Assembly: GCF_001653515.1 (NCBI RefSeq)
Contig: NZ_LYOY01000040.1
Location: 1,054,001 to 1,118,000, forward strand
Reading direction: 5' to 3'
DNA length: 64,000 bases
Origin: Streptomyces sp. ERV7
GTDB taxonomy: Bacteria > Actinomycetota > Actinomycetes > Streptomycetales > Streptomycetaceae
Shown: positions 39,694-47,925 of the stretch, in pieces
Numbering within the stretch: position 1 is the first letter of the stretch
Layout: the number at the start of each line of letters is the position of its first letter
Notes under the pieces: model-generated
Database searches by the model: none
The model's input: the letters and a program-made list of their open reading frames with translations, nothing else
Told to the model about the DNA's origin: nothing
Position numbers and translations under genes: made by a program

Positions 39694-40560
39694 GTGAGTG
39701 ATGAGGTGGAGCCCGGCCGGGTCCGGGTGCGTCTTGACCTGTCGTACGACGGCAAGGACTTCTCCGGCTGGGCCAAGCAGCCCAGTGGCCGGCGGACGGT
39801 CCAGGGCGAGATCGAGAGCGCGCTGCGCACGGTGACGCGGTCGGCCCAGACGTACGACCTGACGGTCGCCGGGCGTACCGACTCGGGGGTGCACGCGCGC
39901 GGGCAGGTGGCCCATGTCGATCTGCCCGAGGACGTCTGGGCCGAGCACCGCGAGAAGCTGCTGCGGCGGCTCGCGGGACGGCTGGCGCACGATGTGCGGA
40001 TCTGGCGGGTCGCGGAAGCGCCCGGCGGCTTCAACGCGCGCTTCTCCGCCATCTGGCGGCGGTACGCGTACCGGGTGACCGACAACCCCGGCGGCGTCGA
40101 CCCGCTGCTGCGGGGCCATGTGCTGTGGCACGACTGGGAGTTGGACGTCGAGGCGATGAACGCCGCCTCGGCCGCGCTGCTCGGTGAGCACGACTTCGCC
40201 GCGTACTGCAAGAAGCGCGAGGGTGCCACCACCATCCGCACGCTCCAGGAGCTGTCCTGGGTGCGGGGCGAGGACGGGATCGTCACCGCGACCGTCCGCG
40301 CCGACGCCTTCTGCCACAACATGGTCCGCTCCCTGGTGGGCGCGCTGCTGTACGTCGGTGACGGGCACCGGGGTGTGGAGTGGCCGGGCAAGGTGCTGGC
40401 GGCGGCTGTACGGGACTCGTCGGTGCACGTGGTCAAGCCGCACGGGCTCACCCTGGAGGAAGTCGGCTACCCCGCCGACGAGTTGCTGGCCGCGCGCAGC
40501 CGCGAGGCGCGCAACATGCGGACGCTGCCGGGTGCGGACACGGGAGCCGGCTGCTGCTGA
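39694..40560 (+). CDS. truA: tRNA pseudouridine(38-40) synthase TruA
   Basis: Isomerises U38-U40 in tRNA anticodon arms. 288 aa from GTG 39694 (GAGAGGATC upstream). The catalytic Asp is in AGRTDSGVHARGQVAHVD. Also RVRLDLSYDGKDFSGWAKQP at the start and FCHNMVRSLVGALLYVG near 210. The C terminus is Cys-Cys-rich (GAGCC). Its position after rplQ is conserved. Confidence 0.97.
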   Translation: MSDEVEPGRVRVRLDLSYDGKDFSGWAKQPSGRRTVQGEIESALRTVTRSAQTYDLTVAGRTDSGVHARGQVAHVDLPEDVWAEHREKLLRRLAGRLAHDVRIWRVAEAPGGFNARFSAIWRRYAYRVTDNPGGVDPLLRGHVLWHDWELDVEAMNAASAALLGEHDFAAYCKKREGATTIRTLQELSWVRGEDGIVTATVRADAFCHNMVRSLVGALLYVGDGHRGVEWPGKVLAAAVRDSSVHVVKPHGLTLEEVGYPADELLAARSREARNMRTLPGADTGAGCC

Positions 40561-40587
40561 GGCGCGAGCCGGCCGCTGACGCCGTGT

Positions 40588-40604
40588 CGGGAGGCCAACT
40601 CCCG
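40588..40604. terminator. Possible bidirectional terminator between truA and the convergent gene
   Basis: CGGGAG, loop GCCAA, CTCCCG lies between the convergent truA and the next minus-strand gene. The stem is short (6 bp). Confidence 0.4.
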
Positions 40605-40654
40605 GCCACCGCCGCCCCGTTGCTCGGTGCGGGCGCGGCGGCCGGGAGCGCGGG

Positions 40655-41512
40655 CTAGCTCGGCGGGGCCGTCGCGGCGGCCTGGGCCTGGGCCTCGCCC
40701 CGGGCGACGATCTGACGGAACGTGAACTCGGCCAGATCGTCGCCGGGGGCGAACGCGTTCTTGTCGCCCTTGGTGACGCTCTTGCCGTTGGTGTAGCCGC
40801 TGATGGTGAAGTAGGCGTACCGGCCGTAGGAGTTGGATGTGTTGCGGCAGACGGCGTGGCCGCCGTCGCAGAACCCGGTGACCCCGTCACCGGTCAGCGG
40901 GGCGAGACCGATGCCCGCCTGCTGCTTGGCGCGCAGCGCCTTCGCCTCGGTCTCGAAGGTGGCCACGCCTATGGTGACGGCGACGCCGTCGCGCACATAG
41001 GTGGCCCGGATGACCTGGTCGCAGCCGTTGGAGCTGAGGGTCGAGCCGAGCGAGCCGCGGGTGGCGGCGCCGCAGTCGGTGGTCCGGGCGGTGGCGCCCT
41101 TGGTGTACGTGCGGTCGCCCATCTTCAGCGTCTTGCCCGGGAAGAGCGTGTCGGCGCTCAGCGGCGCCTTGTCCTTCTTGGCGCTGGATATGTAGTCGTG
41201 CGGGTTGGGCGGGGGCGGCGGCGCCACCGACGAGAACGAGGGCTGCGGCTCGGCGGTGCCGCTGGGCAGGGTCTGCGGGGACGGCAGCTCGCTCGCGGAC
41301 TTGCCGTCGGCGCCGTTCTTGGAGTCACCGGTGCTCACGATCGCGGTGGCGACGATGGCCACCACCGCGGCCGTGGCCAGTGCCCCGCCGCCGATCAGCA
41401 GCCAGCGCTTCTTGCGGCTGCGCGCCGCCGCCTCGTCGGCGAGCGCCGCCCAGTCGGGTGTGCCGCCGCTGTCCCCCGGGCCCCATGCGGGTCCCCCTTG
41501 CCCAAAGCTCAT
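40655..41512 (-). CDS. Hypothetical membrane-anchored protein
   Basis: A 285-aa protein of unknown function. I use ATG at 41512 (MSFGQGGPAWGPG); ATG at 41521 is possible. A Gly/Pro-rich cytoplasmic N terminus, basic RSRKKR and one membrane helix (WLLIGGGALATAAVVAIVATAIV, about 37-59) are followed by a Ser/Pro-rich linker (PSFSSVAPPPPPNPH) and an extracellular domain. The domain has four Cys (TDCGAAT, NGCDQ, FCDGG, VCRNTS), which could form two disulfides. It is divergent from the ABC-F gene. Probably a streptomycete-specific surface protein. Confidence 0.8.
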   Translation of the reverse strand: MSFGQGGPAWGPGDSGGTPDWAALADEAAARSRKKRWLLIGGGALATAAVVAIVATAIVSTGDSKNGADGKSASELPSPQTLPSGTAEPQPSFSSVAPPPPPNPHDYISSAKKDKAPLSADTLFPGKTLKMGDRTYTKGATARTTDCGAATRGSLGSTLSSNGCDQVIRATYVRDGVAVTIGVATFETEAKALRAKQQAGIGLAPLTGDGVTGFCDGGHAVCRNTSNSYGRYAYFTISGYTNGKSVTKGDKNAFAPGDDLAEFTFRQIVARGEAQAQAAATAPPS

Positions 41513-41568
41513 GGCGCGCATCTTAATTCGGTTGTGGTCACGCGTACGGAGTGGGCGACAATCCGCCT

Positions 41569-43191
41569 ATGGGACATGTAGAGGCCGCACACCTGGAGTA
41601 CTACCTGCCGGACGGGCGGGTCCTGCTCGGCGACGCGTCGTTCCGGGTGGGGGAGGGTGCGGTGGTGGCCCTGGTCGGGGCCAACGGCGCCGGCAAGACG
41701 ACCCTGCTGCGGATGATCTCCGGCGAGCTCCAGCCGCACGGCGGGACCGTCACCGTGGGCGGCGGGCTCGGGGTGATGCCGCAGTTCGTGGGCTCGGTGC
41801 GGGATGAGCGCACGATCCGTGACCTGCTGGTTTCCGTGGCGCAGCCGAGGATCCGGGAGGCGGCGGCCGAGGTGGACCGGGCCGAGCACCTGATCATGAC
41901 GGTCGACGACGAGGCCGCGCAGATGGCGTACGCGCAGGCGCTGAGCGACTGGGCGGACGTACAGGGGTACGAGGCCGAGACGCTGTGGGACGTGTGCACC
42001 ATGGCCGCGCTGGGGGTCCCGTACGACCGGGCCCAGTTCCGCGAGGTGCGCACGCTCTCCGGCGGTGAGCAGAAGCGGCTTGTGCTTGAGGCGCTGCTGC
42101 GCGGCCCCGACGAGGTGCTGCTGCTCGACGAGCCGGACAACTACCTCGATGTGCCGGGCAAGCGGTGGCTGGAGGACCAGCTGCGGGCGACCCGCAAGAC
42201 GGTGCTGTTCATCTCGCACGACCGGGAGTTGCTGTCCCGGGCCGCCCAGAAGATCATCGCGGTCGAGCCGGGCGTCGAGGGGTCGGACGTGTGGGTGCAC
42301 GGCCGCGGCTTCGACACCTTCCACGAGGCCCGCAAGGAGCGCTTCGCCCGCTTCGAGGAGCTCAAGCGGCGCTGGGAGGAGAAGCACGCCCAGCTGAAGA
42401 AGCTGGTGGTCTCGCTGCGGCAGGCGGCCGCGGTCAGCCACGAGCTGGCCTCGCGGTACGCGGCGGCCCAGACGCGGCTGCGCAAGTTCGAGGAGGCGGG
42501 GCCGCCGCCGGAGCCGCCGCGCGAGCAGGAGATCACGATGCGGCTGCGCGGCGGGCGTACCGGTGTACGTGCCGTGACCTGCGAGAACCTTGAGCTCTCG
42601 GGGCTCATGAAGCCGTTCTCGCTGGAGATCTTCTACGGGGAGCGGGTGGCGGTCCTCGGGTCGAACGGCTCCGGGAAGTCGCACTTCCTGCGGCTGCTGG
42701 CGGGGGACGCGTCGGTGGCCGCCACGGGTACCTGGAAGCTGGGCGCGCGGGTGCTGCCCGGCCACTTCGCGCAGACCCACGCGCATCCCGAGCTGCTCGG
42801 GCGCACGCTCGTCGACATCCTGTGGACGGAGCACGCGAAGGACCGGGGCGGGGCGATGTCGGTGCTGCGGCGGTACGAGCTGGAGCGCCAGGGGGACCAG
42901 GCCTTCGAGAAGCTCTCCGGCGGGCAGCAGGCGCGCTTCCAGATCCTGCTGCTTGAGCTGGCGGGTACGACCGCGCTGCTGCTGGACGAGCCGACGGACA
43001 ACCTCGACCTGGAGTCGGCGGAGGCGCTTCAGGAGGGGCTTGAGGCGTACGAGGGAACGGTCCTGGCCGTGACCCACGACCGGTGGTTCGCTCGCTCGTT
43101 CGACCGGTATCTGGTGTTCGGGTCGGACGGGGTGGTGCGGGAGACGGCGGAGCCGGTGTGGGACGAGCGGCGGGTGGAACGCGCGAGGTGA
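41569..43191 (+). CDS. ABC-F family ATP-binding protein
   Basis: A soluble twin-ATPase without membrane domains, 540 aa. ABC-F proteins act on ribosomes in translation or antibiotic protection. Domain 1: Walker A GANGAGKTTLLRM (about 37-49), signature LSGGEQKRLV, Walker B VLLLDEPDNYLD. A charged linker (about 235-310, FEELKRRWEEKHAQLKKLVV) follows. Domain 2: GSNGSGKSHFLRLL, LSGGQQARFQI, ALLLDEPTDNLDLESAEAL. Walker A 2 has His after Gly-Lys-Ser where Thr or Ser is more usual. ATG 41569 is preferred over GTG 41551, though neither has a clear ribosome binding site. The stop TGA is followed in the same frame by the L,D-transpeptidase frame. Confidence 0.92.
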   Translation: MGHVEAAHLEYYLPDGRVLLGDASFRVGEGAVVALVGANGAGKTTLLRMISGELQPHGGTVTVGGGLGVMPQFVGSVRDERTIRDLLVSVAQPRIREAAAEVDRAEHLIMTVDDEAAQMAYAQALSDWADVQGYEAETLWDVCTMAALGVPYDRAQFREVRTLSGGEQKRLVLEALLRGPDEVLLLDEPDNYLDVPGKRWLEDQLRATRKTVLFISHDRELLSRAAQKIIAVEPGVEGSDVWVHGRGFDTFHEARKERFARFEELKRRWEEKHAQLKKLVVSLRQAAAVSHELASRYAAAQTRLRKFEEAGPPPEPPREQEITMRLRGGRTGVRAVTCENLELSGLMKPFSLEIFYGERVAVLGSNGSGKSHFLRLLAGDASVAATGTWKLGARVLPGHFAQTHAHPELLGRTLVDILWTEHAKDRGGAMSVLRRYELERQGDQAFEKLSGGQQARFQILLLELAGTTALLLDEPTDNLDLESAEALQEGLEAYEGTVLAVTHDRWFARSFDRYLVFGSDGVVRETAEPVWDERRVERAR

Positions 43192-43218
43192 GCCCCTCCC
43201 CGCGCCGTCGAGCCCGCC

Positions 43219-43866
43219 GTGCCCGCCGCCGGCGTGGAGCGGCTCGTGGAGTACGTGCCCGCCAAGGAGGTCGGCGTCGCCGCGTGCAGCCGGCGGGCGG
43301 GGCCGTACCAGCGCCAGGTCGAGCGGTGGCTGAAGCTGGCCGTCGACGGGAAGCAGTCCGCCGCCGACTGCGCCGCCGTCCGCCGCTTCCAGACCACCCA
43401 CGGCATCCACCCGAACACCGGCTTCGCCGGCCCCGCCACCTGGGGCACCATGCGGCTGCTCGCCGCCCGGGCCCATCCCAACGCCGCCGGCCGCTGCCCC
43501 GTCCGCACGACCCGGACCGTCTGTGTCGACCTCGACCGTCAGCTCATGTGGGTGCAGACAGGGGCAAACGTCACGTACGGGCCCGTCGCCATTCGTAGTG
43601 GGCGGCCCGGCTACGCCACCCGTACCGGTACCTACCCCGTCTACTGGCGGCACAAGAACCACTGGTCCACCATCTACAACGCGCCCATGCCGTACGCCCA
43701 GTTCTTCAGCGGCGGGCAGGCGTTCCACGCCATCTACGACAACATCTACTCCGTCGTCGGGTCGCGCGGATGCGTGAATCTGACCTACTCGGACGCCAGG
43801 CGGCTGTGGGGCGCGCTGCGCAAGGGTGACCCGGTCCACATCTGGGGGCGCAGGCCCGGCGCCTGA
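43219..43866 (+). CDS. L,D-transpeptidase (YkuD) with peptidoglycan-binding domain, no signal peptide (possible pseudogene)
   Basis: Residues about 25-80 are a peptidoglycan-binding domain (PYQRQVERWLKLAVDGKQ, AVRRFQTTHGIHPNTGF). About 95-210 is a YkuD catalytic domain with AFHAIYDN and the active-site GSRGCVNL. Such enzymes act outside the membrane, yet the frame has only nine codons between the ABC-F stop (43189-43191) and this GTG, so no signal peptide can be encoded. Homologues I recall start with a signal sequence that joins a segment like AVPAAGVERLVEYVP, which is exactly where this frame begins. The 5' end appears deleted and abutted, in frame, to the ABC-F gene. Either a pseudogene or expressed by TGA read-through. 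Confidence 0.8.
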   Translation: MPAAGVERLVEYVPAKEVGVAACSRRAGPYQRQVERWLKLAVDGKQSAADCAAVRRFQTTHGIHPNTGFAGPATWGTMRLLAARAHPNAAGRCPVRTTRTVCVDLDRQLMWVQTGANVTYGPVAIRSGRPGYATRTGTYPVYWRHKNHWSTIYNAPMPYAQFFSGGQAFHAIYDNIYSVVGSRGCVNLTYSDARRLWGALRKGDPVHIWGRRPGA

Positions 43867-43898
43867 GGCGGGGGCGCAGCTCTGAGAGACTTGGCGCG

Positions 43899-45050
43899 AT
43901 GACCGCGATGACTCAGACCGTGCACACCCGAGCCCGCGCCGAGATCGATCTGGCCGCCCTGCGCGCCAACGTCCGTGCGCTGCGCGCCCGTACCCCCGGC
44001 GCGCAGCTCATGGCCGTCGTGAAGGCGGACGCGTACGGGCACGGCGCGCTGCCCTGTGCCCGGGCCGCGATCGAGGCGGGCGCCGCCTGGGTCGGCACCG
44101 CGACCCCGCAGGAGGCCCTGGCGCTGCGCGCGGCCGGGATCGGTGGCCGGATGCTGTGCTGGCTGTGGACGCCCGGCGGGCCCTGGCGCGAGGCGATCGA
44201 GGCCGACATCGACGTGTCGGTGAGCGGGATGTGGGCCCTGCGGGAGGTCACGGAGGCCGCGCGCCGGGCCGGGCGGGTCGCCAGGATCCAGCTCAAGGCC
44301 GACACCGGGCTCGGGCGGGCCGGGTGCCAGCCCGCCGACTGGCCCGAGCTGGTCCAGGCGGCCCTCGCGGCGCCCGAGGTCCGCGTCACCGGCCTCTGGT
44401 CGCACTTCGCCTGCGCCGACGAGCCCGGCCACCCCTCCATCGCCGCCCAGCTCACCCTCTTCCGTGAGCTGGTGGCGTACGCCGAGAAGGAGGGCATCGA
44501 GCCCGAGGTGCGGCACATCGCCAACTCCCCGGCCACCCTCACCCTCCCCGAGTCCCACTTCGACCTGGTACGGACCGGTATCGCCATGTACGGCGTCAGC
44601 CCCGCGCCGGAGCTCGGCGCACCGGGCGACTTCGGGCTGCGGCCGGTGATGACGCTCGCCGCGTCCGTGGCGCTGGCCAAGCAGGTGCCGGCGGGCCACG
44701 GCGTCAGCTACGGGCACCACTACGTCACCAAGGCCGAGACCAACCTCGCCCTGGTCCCGCTCGGATACGCGGACGGGATTCCCCGGCACGCCTCCGGGCG
44801 CGGGCCCGTGCTGGTCGGCGGGAAGGTGCGGACGGTCGCGGGGCGCGTCGCCATGGACCAGTTCGTGGTCGACCTCGACGGGGACAGTGTCGAGCCGGGC
44901 GCGGAGGCGGTCCTGTTCGGGCCCGGCGACCGGGGCGAGCCGACCGCCGAGGACTGGGCGCGGGCCGCGGACACCATCGCGTACGAGATCGTCACCCGGA
45001 TCGGTTCGCGGGTGCCGCGCGTCTATCTGAACGAGAGTTCCGACAGCTGA
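43899..45050 (+). CDS. alr: Alanine racemase
   Basis: Makes D-alanine for peptidoglycan. 383 aa, ATG 43899 (ATG 43908 also possible). The PLP lysine is in MAVVKADAYGHGALP at about 40. The second active-site Tyr is in GVSYGHHYVTK, and GYADGIPRHASGRGPVLVGGK with GRVAMDQFVVDL are family motifs. It starts 32 nt after the L,D-transpeptidase frame; a cell-wall link with it is only positional. Confidence 0.96.
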   Translation: MTAMTQTVHTRARAEIDLAALRANVRALRARTPGAQLMAVVKADAYGHGALPCARAAIEAGAAWVGTATPQEALALRAAGIGGRMLCWLWTPGGPWREAIEADIDVSVSGMWALREVTEAARRAGRVARIQLKADTGLGRAGCQPADWPELVQAALAAPEVRVTGLWSHFACADEPGHPSIAAQLTLFRELVAYAEKEGIEPEVRHIANSPATLTLPESHFDLVRTGIAMYGVSPAPELGAPGDFGLRPVMTLAASVALAKQVPAGHGVSYGHHYVTKAETNLALVPLGYADGIPRHASGRGPVLVGGKVRTVAGRVAMDQFVVDLDGDSVEPGAEAVLFGPGDRGEPTAEDWARAADTIAYEIVTRIGSRVPRVYLNESSDS

Positions 45051-45111
45051 CCCCCCGGCGGCCGGACCAGCGGGGGCGGCCACCCGGACCAGGACCACAA
45101 GGAGCGGCACG

Positions 45112-46323
45112 GTGAGCGAGACCAGCACGGGGGACGCGGTGCAGGCGGCCGTGGGCAGCTGGCGCCGGGCGGGGCTGGCCGGCGCCGCGATAGGCGTGGT
45201 CGCGGCGGGGGCCGCCGCCGGGGTCGCGGTCGAGCGGCTCACCGTGGGGCGCGGTATGCGCAAGAAGGCCCGACTGGCGCTGGACGCGGCGGGGCCGTAC
45301 GGCGCGCTGCGCGGCACGCCGGGGCGCGCCTACAGCGACGACGGCACCGAGCTCTACTACGAGTCCGACGAGGCCGAGCCGTCCGCCAAGGTCAACGGGG
45401 CGCGCAAGCGGCGGCTGTTCGGCCGCAAGGCGCCCGCGCCCGTCACCGTCGTCTTCTCGCACGGTTTCTGTCTGAGCCAGGACGCCTGGCACTTCCAGCG
45501 GGCCGCGCTGCGCGGGGTGGTGCGGACCGTCCACTGGGACCAGCGCAGCCATGGCCGTTCGGCGCGCGGCGAGGCGCAGACGCAGGGCAGGCCGGTCACC
45601 ATCGACCAGCTGGGCCGCGACCTCAAGGCGGTCCTGGACGCGGCCGCCCCCGAGGGGCCGCTGGTGCTGGTGGGGCACTCGATGGGCGGGATGACGGTGA
45701 TGGCGCTCGCCGACCAGTACCCGGAGCTGATCCGCGACCGGGTCGTCGGGGTCGCCTTCGTCGGCACGTCGTCGGGCCGGCTGGGCGAGGTCAGCTATGG
45801 GCTGCCGGTGGCGGGGGTGAACGCGGTGCGCCGCATCCTGCCCGGGGTGCTCAGGGCGCTCGGCTCGCAGGCGGAGCTGGTGGAGCGGGGGCGGCGGGCC
45901 ACGGCGGACCTCTTCGCCGGGATGATCAAGCGGTACTCGTTCTCCTCGAAGGACGTGGACCCGGCGGTGGCCCGGTTCGCGGAGCGGATGATCGAGGGGA
46001 CGCCGATCGACGTGGTGGCGGAGTTCTATCCGGCCTTCGACGACCACGACAAGGAAGCGGCGCTGCAGATCTTCGCCGAGGTGCCCGCGCTCGTCCTGGC
46101 CGGCGACCGCGACCTGGTCACGCCCAGCTCGCACAGCGAGTCCATCGCGGACCTGCTGCCCGACGCCGAGCTGGTCATCGTCCCGGACGGCGGGCACCTG
46201 GTGATGCTGGAGCACCCCGAGACGGTCACCGACCGGCTGGCGGACCTGCTGGTGCGCATCGGCGCGGTCCCGGAGGCGACTAACGTTGGCACGTATGGAA
46301 GCACCGCACAGCCAGGCCACTGA
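45112..46323 (+). CDS. Alpha/beta hydrolase
   Basis: A 403-aa hydrolase of unknown substrate, GTG 45112 after AAGGAGCGGCAC. The N terminus has a hydrophobic segment (GAAIGVVAAGAAAGVAVERL, about 23-42) that may be an anchor. The catalytic triad can be placed: Ser in GHSMGGMTVMALAD (about 188), Asp in LVLAGDRDLVTP and His in VPDGGHLVMLE. VVFSHGFCLSQDAWHFQ is the oxyanion strand. The last 29 nt overlap tsaE. Adjacent to alr, tsaE, tsaB, rimI and tsaD, as in other streptomycetes. Confidence 0.9.
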   Translation: MSETSTGDAVQAAVGSWRRAGLAGAAIGVVAAGAAAGVAVERLTVGRGMRKKARLALDAAGPYGALRGTPGRAYSDDGTELYYESDEAEPSAKVNGARKRRLFGRKAPAPVTVVFSHGFCLSQDAWHFQRAALRGVVRTVHWDQRSHGRSARGEAQTQGRPVTIDQLGRDLKAVLDAAAPEGPLVLVGHSMGGMTVMALADQYPELIRDRVVGVAFVGTSSGRLGEVSYGLPVAGVNAVRRILPGVLRALGSQAELVERGRRATADLFAGMIKRYSFSSKDVDPAVARFAERMIEGTPIDVVAEFYPAFDDHDKEAALQIFAEVPALVLAGDRDLVTPSSHSESIADLLPDAELVIVPDGGHLVMLEHPETVTDRLADLLVRIGAVPEATNVGTYGSTAQPGH

Positions 46324-46801
46324 CGCCACGACCCGGCTCACCCTCGACTCGCCCGCCGAGATGCAGGAGTTGGGCCGCAAGATCGCCAAACTGCTCCGCC
46401 CGGGCGATCTCGTCCTGCTCACCGGTGAGCTCGGCGCGGGCAAGACGACACTGGCGCGCGGTCTCGGCGAGGGCCTCGGGGTGCGCGGCGCGGTGACCTC
46501 CCCCACCTTCGTGATCGCCCGGGTCCACCCGTCCCTGACCGGCGGCCCGGCCCTGGTGCACGTGGACGCGTACCGGCTCGGCGGCGGTCTGGACGAGATG
46601 GAGGACCTGGACCTCGACGTCTCGCTGCCGGACTCCGTGGTGGTCGTGGAGTGGGGCGACGGCAAGGTCGAGGAGCTCTCCGACGACCGGCTGCACGTGG
46701 TCATCGACCGGGTGGTCGGCGAGACGGACGACGACCGCCGGGTGGTGACCGTGACCGGTCTGGGTACGCGGTGGTCGGGAGCCGGGATCGAGGGCCTGTA
46801 G
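46295..46801 (+). CDS. tsaE: tRNA t6A37 synthesis ATPase TsaE
   Basis: P-loop ATPase that works with TsaB and TsaD to make N6-threonylcarbamoyl-adenosine at tRNA position 37. 168 aa from ATG 46295 (MEAPHSQATDATTRL). TTG 46286 is an alternative with GGAGG 9 nt upstream. Walker A is GELGAGKTTLARGLGEGL at about 46-63, SPTFVIARVHPSL follows, then the HVDAYRL and VVVEWGDG motifs. Overlaps the hydrolase gene. Confidence 0.95.
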   Translation: MEAPHSQATDATTRLTLDSPAEMQELGRKIAKLLRPGDLVLLTGELGAGKTTLARGLGEGLGVRGAVTSPTFVIARVHPSLTGGPALVHVDAYRLGGGLDEMEDLDLDVSLPDSVVVVEWGDGKVEELSDDRLHVVIDRVVGETDDDRRVVTVTGLGTRWSGAGIEGL

Positions 46802-46905
46802 CCGTCCGTGGCGGGGCGGGGCGCGTGGGACACGTACGTTCCGACAAGCCGTCGGCAAAATGTTGCGCGGGTCCCGCCGGGCGTGGTCACATGGTAGGAG
46901 AGACC

Positions 46906-46925
46906 TGGTTAGGTCTACCTAACCA
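46906..46925. promoter_or_regulatory. Perfect palindrome upstream of the 59-aa protein gene
   Basis: TGGTTAGGT, CT, ACCTAACCA: a 9-bp inverted repeat with a 2-nt centre, 29 nt before the start codon at 46954. It looks like a dimeric repressor or activator site. The half-site TTAGGT resembles DtxR/IdeR iron boxes, but the spacing is 5 nt too short. Confidence 0.6.
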
Positions 46926-46953
46926 CGCCTTCTCCAGGAGCCGGGAGGCCGCC

Positions 46954-47133
46954 ATGACCGTGTCGGAGCGCGAAGCGCAGCCGCGGCGTACGCAGGGTGT
47001 GTCCATGAGCGATCTGCTGGCCTCCTGCGCGGCGGCGAACGCCGTCTCGACGCCGCCGAAGCGGACCGAGCCGGACCCGACCGAGACGCCCGAGGCGGGG
47101 CGGGAGGGCGGCACGCGCCGCGACGCCGCCTGA
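46954..47133 (+). CDS. Small hypothetical protein, 59 aa
   Basis: ATG 46954 has an excellent ribosome binding site (GGGAGG, spacing 6). The protein MTVSEREAQPRRTQGVSMSD then LLASCAAANAVSTPPKRTEP is mostly disordered with one short hydrophobic segment containing a Cys (LLASCAAANAV). The tail is Pro/Glu/Gly-rich. The strong start and clean palindrome upstream argue that it is real. Function unknown; I recall similar small frames in other streptomycetes but cannot name a family. Confidence 0.7.
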   Translation: MTVSEREAQPRRTQGVSMSDLLASCAAANAVSTPPKRTEPDPTETPEAGREGGTRRDAA

Positions 47134-47206
47134 CCCGTATCACTCGTTCGGGTGTTTCCCGCAGTACGTCGGACCCGCGGTACGCCGACGGGTCCTGCCG
47201 TGCTCG

Positions 47207-47791
47207 CTACTGCACCACGACGATCTTCGAGCCGATGGTGGCGAACGTCCACAGCGCGTTGCCGTCCTCGCGCTTCATCCGGATGCCGCCGGTGCGCTTG
47301 CCCGGGTCGGGGCTGGCCAGCTTGCCGTTGACCGCCGCGCTGAAGCCGATCGTCACGGAGTCGACGGTGGCGAACCGCACCACGTGCTCGATCGGCACGC
47401 CGTCCGAGCCGGGCACGGACGCGGCCCGCGAGGTCACCGCGTAGTTGCCGGGCTTGGGGCTGACCGTCGACGGCATGACCGCGAAGGTCTTGGGCGCCAG
47501 GCCCTTGAGTGTCTTGGTGCCGACCAGCCAGACCCGCTTGCCGCTCAGCGAGTAGACGACGCGCGGGCCGACGCCGGAGTTCGGCGGCAGCGCCGTCACG
47601 TTCTTGGAGGGCGCCTGGCCCTTGGGCGGCACCGCCGTCGAGGAGCTCGGGGCGGGCGAGACCGTGGTGCCGGGAGCCGCCAGATCGGCCTTGGACGGGG
47701 CGTTCGCCGACGCCTGGTAGGCGAGGAAGCCGACCGCCGCGAGCGCCGCCGCGGTGAGCCCGGCCACGAATCCCGAGCTGCTCCTTGCCAC
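47207..47791 (-). CDS. YkuD-like secreted protein lacking the catalytic cysteine
   Basis: A 194-aa protein from GTG at 47791. It has an N-terminal hydrophobic helix (FVAGLTAAALAAVGFLAY, about 8-25), a Pro/Ser-rich linker (about 34-65) and a C-terminal domain laid out like an L,D-transpeptidase: PIEHVVRFATVDSVTIGFS, then TGGIRMKREDGNALWTFATI. In active YkuD enzymes the S.GC.R motif carries the nucleophile; here it reads TGGIRM, so the Cys is Gly. It is probably a binding or inactive relative. Divergent from tsaB. Confidence 0.75.
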   Translation of the reverse strand: MARSSSGFVAGLTAAALAAVGFLAYQASANAPSKADLAAPGTTVSPAPSSSTAVPPKGQAPSKNVTALPPNSGVGPRVVYSLSGKRVWLVGTKTLKGLAPKTFAVMPSTVSPKPGNYAVTSRAASVPGSDGVPIEHVVRFATVDSVTIGFSAAVNGKLASPDPGKRTGGIRMKREDGNALWTFATIGSKIVVVQ

Positions 47792-47925
47792 CTGACTCGC
47801 CCCTTTCGTATGTACGGACCGCGGATGTGTACAAGCCTGCGGTCATATCTGCGGCTGACGGTAGCAGCCGGGGGCGGCCGGGGCGGGACGCCGTGCCCCC
47901 GGCGCCGTGGCCGTAGGCTGTTCGC

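Noticed and set aside
46906..46925. Palindrome as a DmdR/IdeR iron box
   Set aside because: Half-sites TTAGGT / ACCTAA fit, but the gap is 2 nt where iron boxes have about 7 nt, so the 19-bp consensus is not met.
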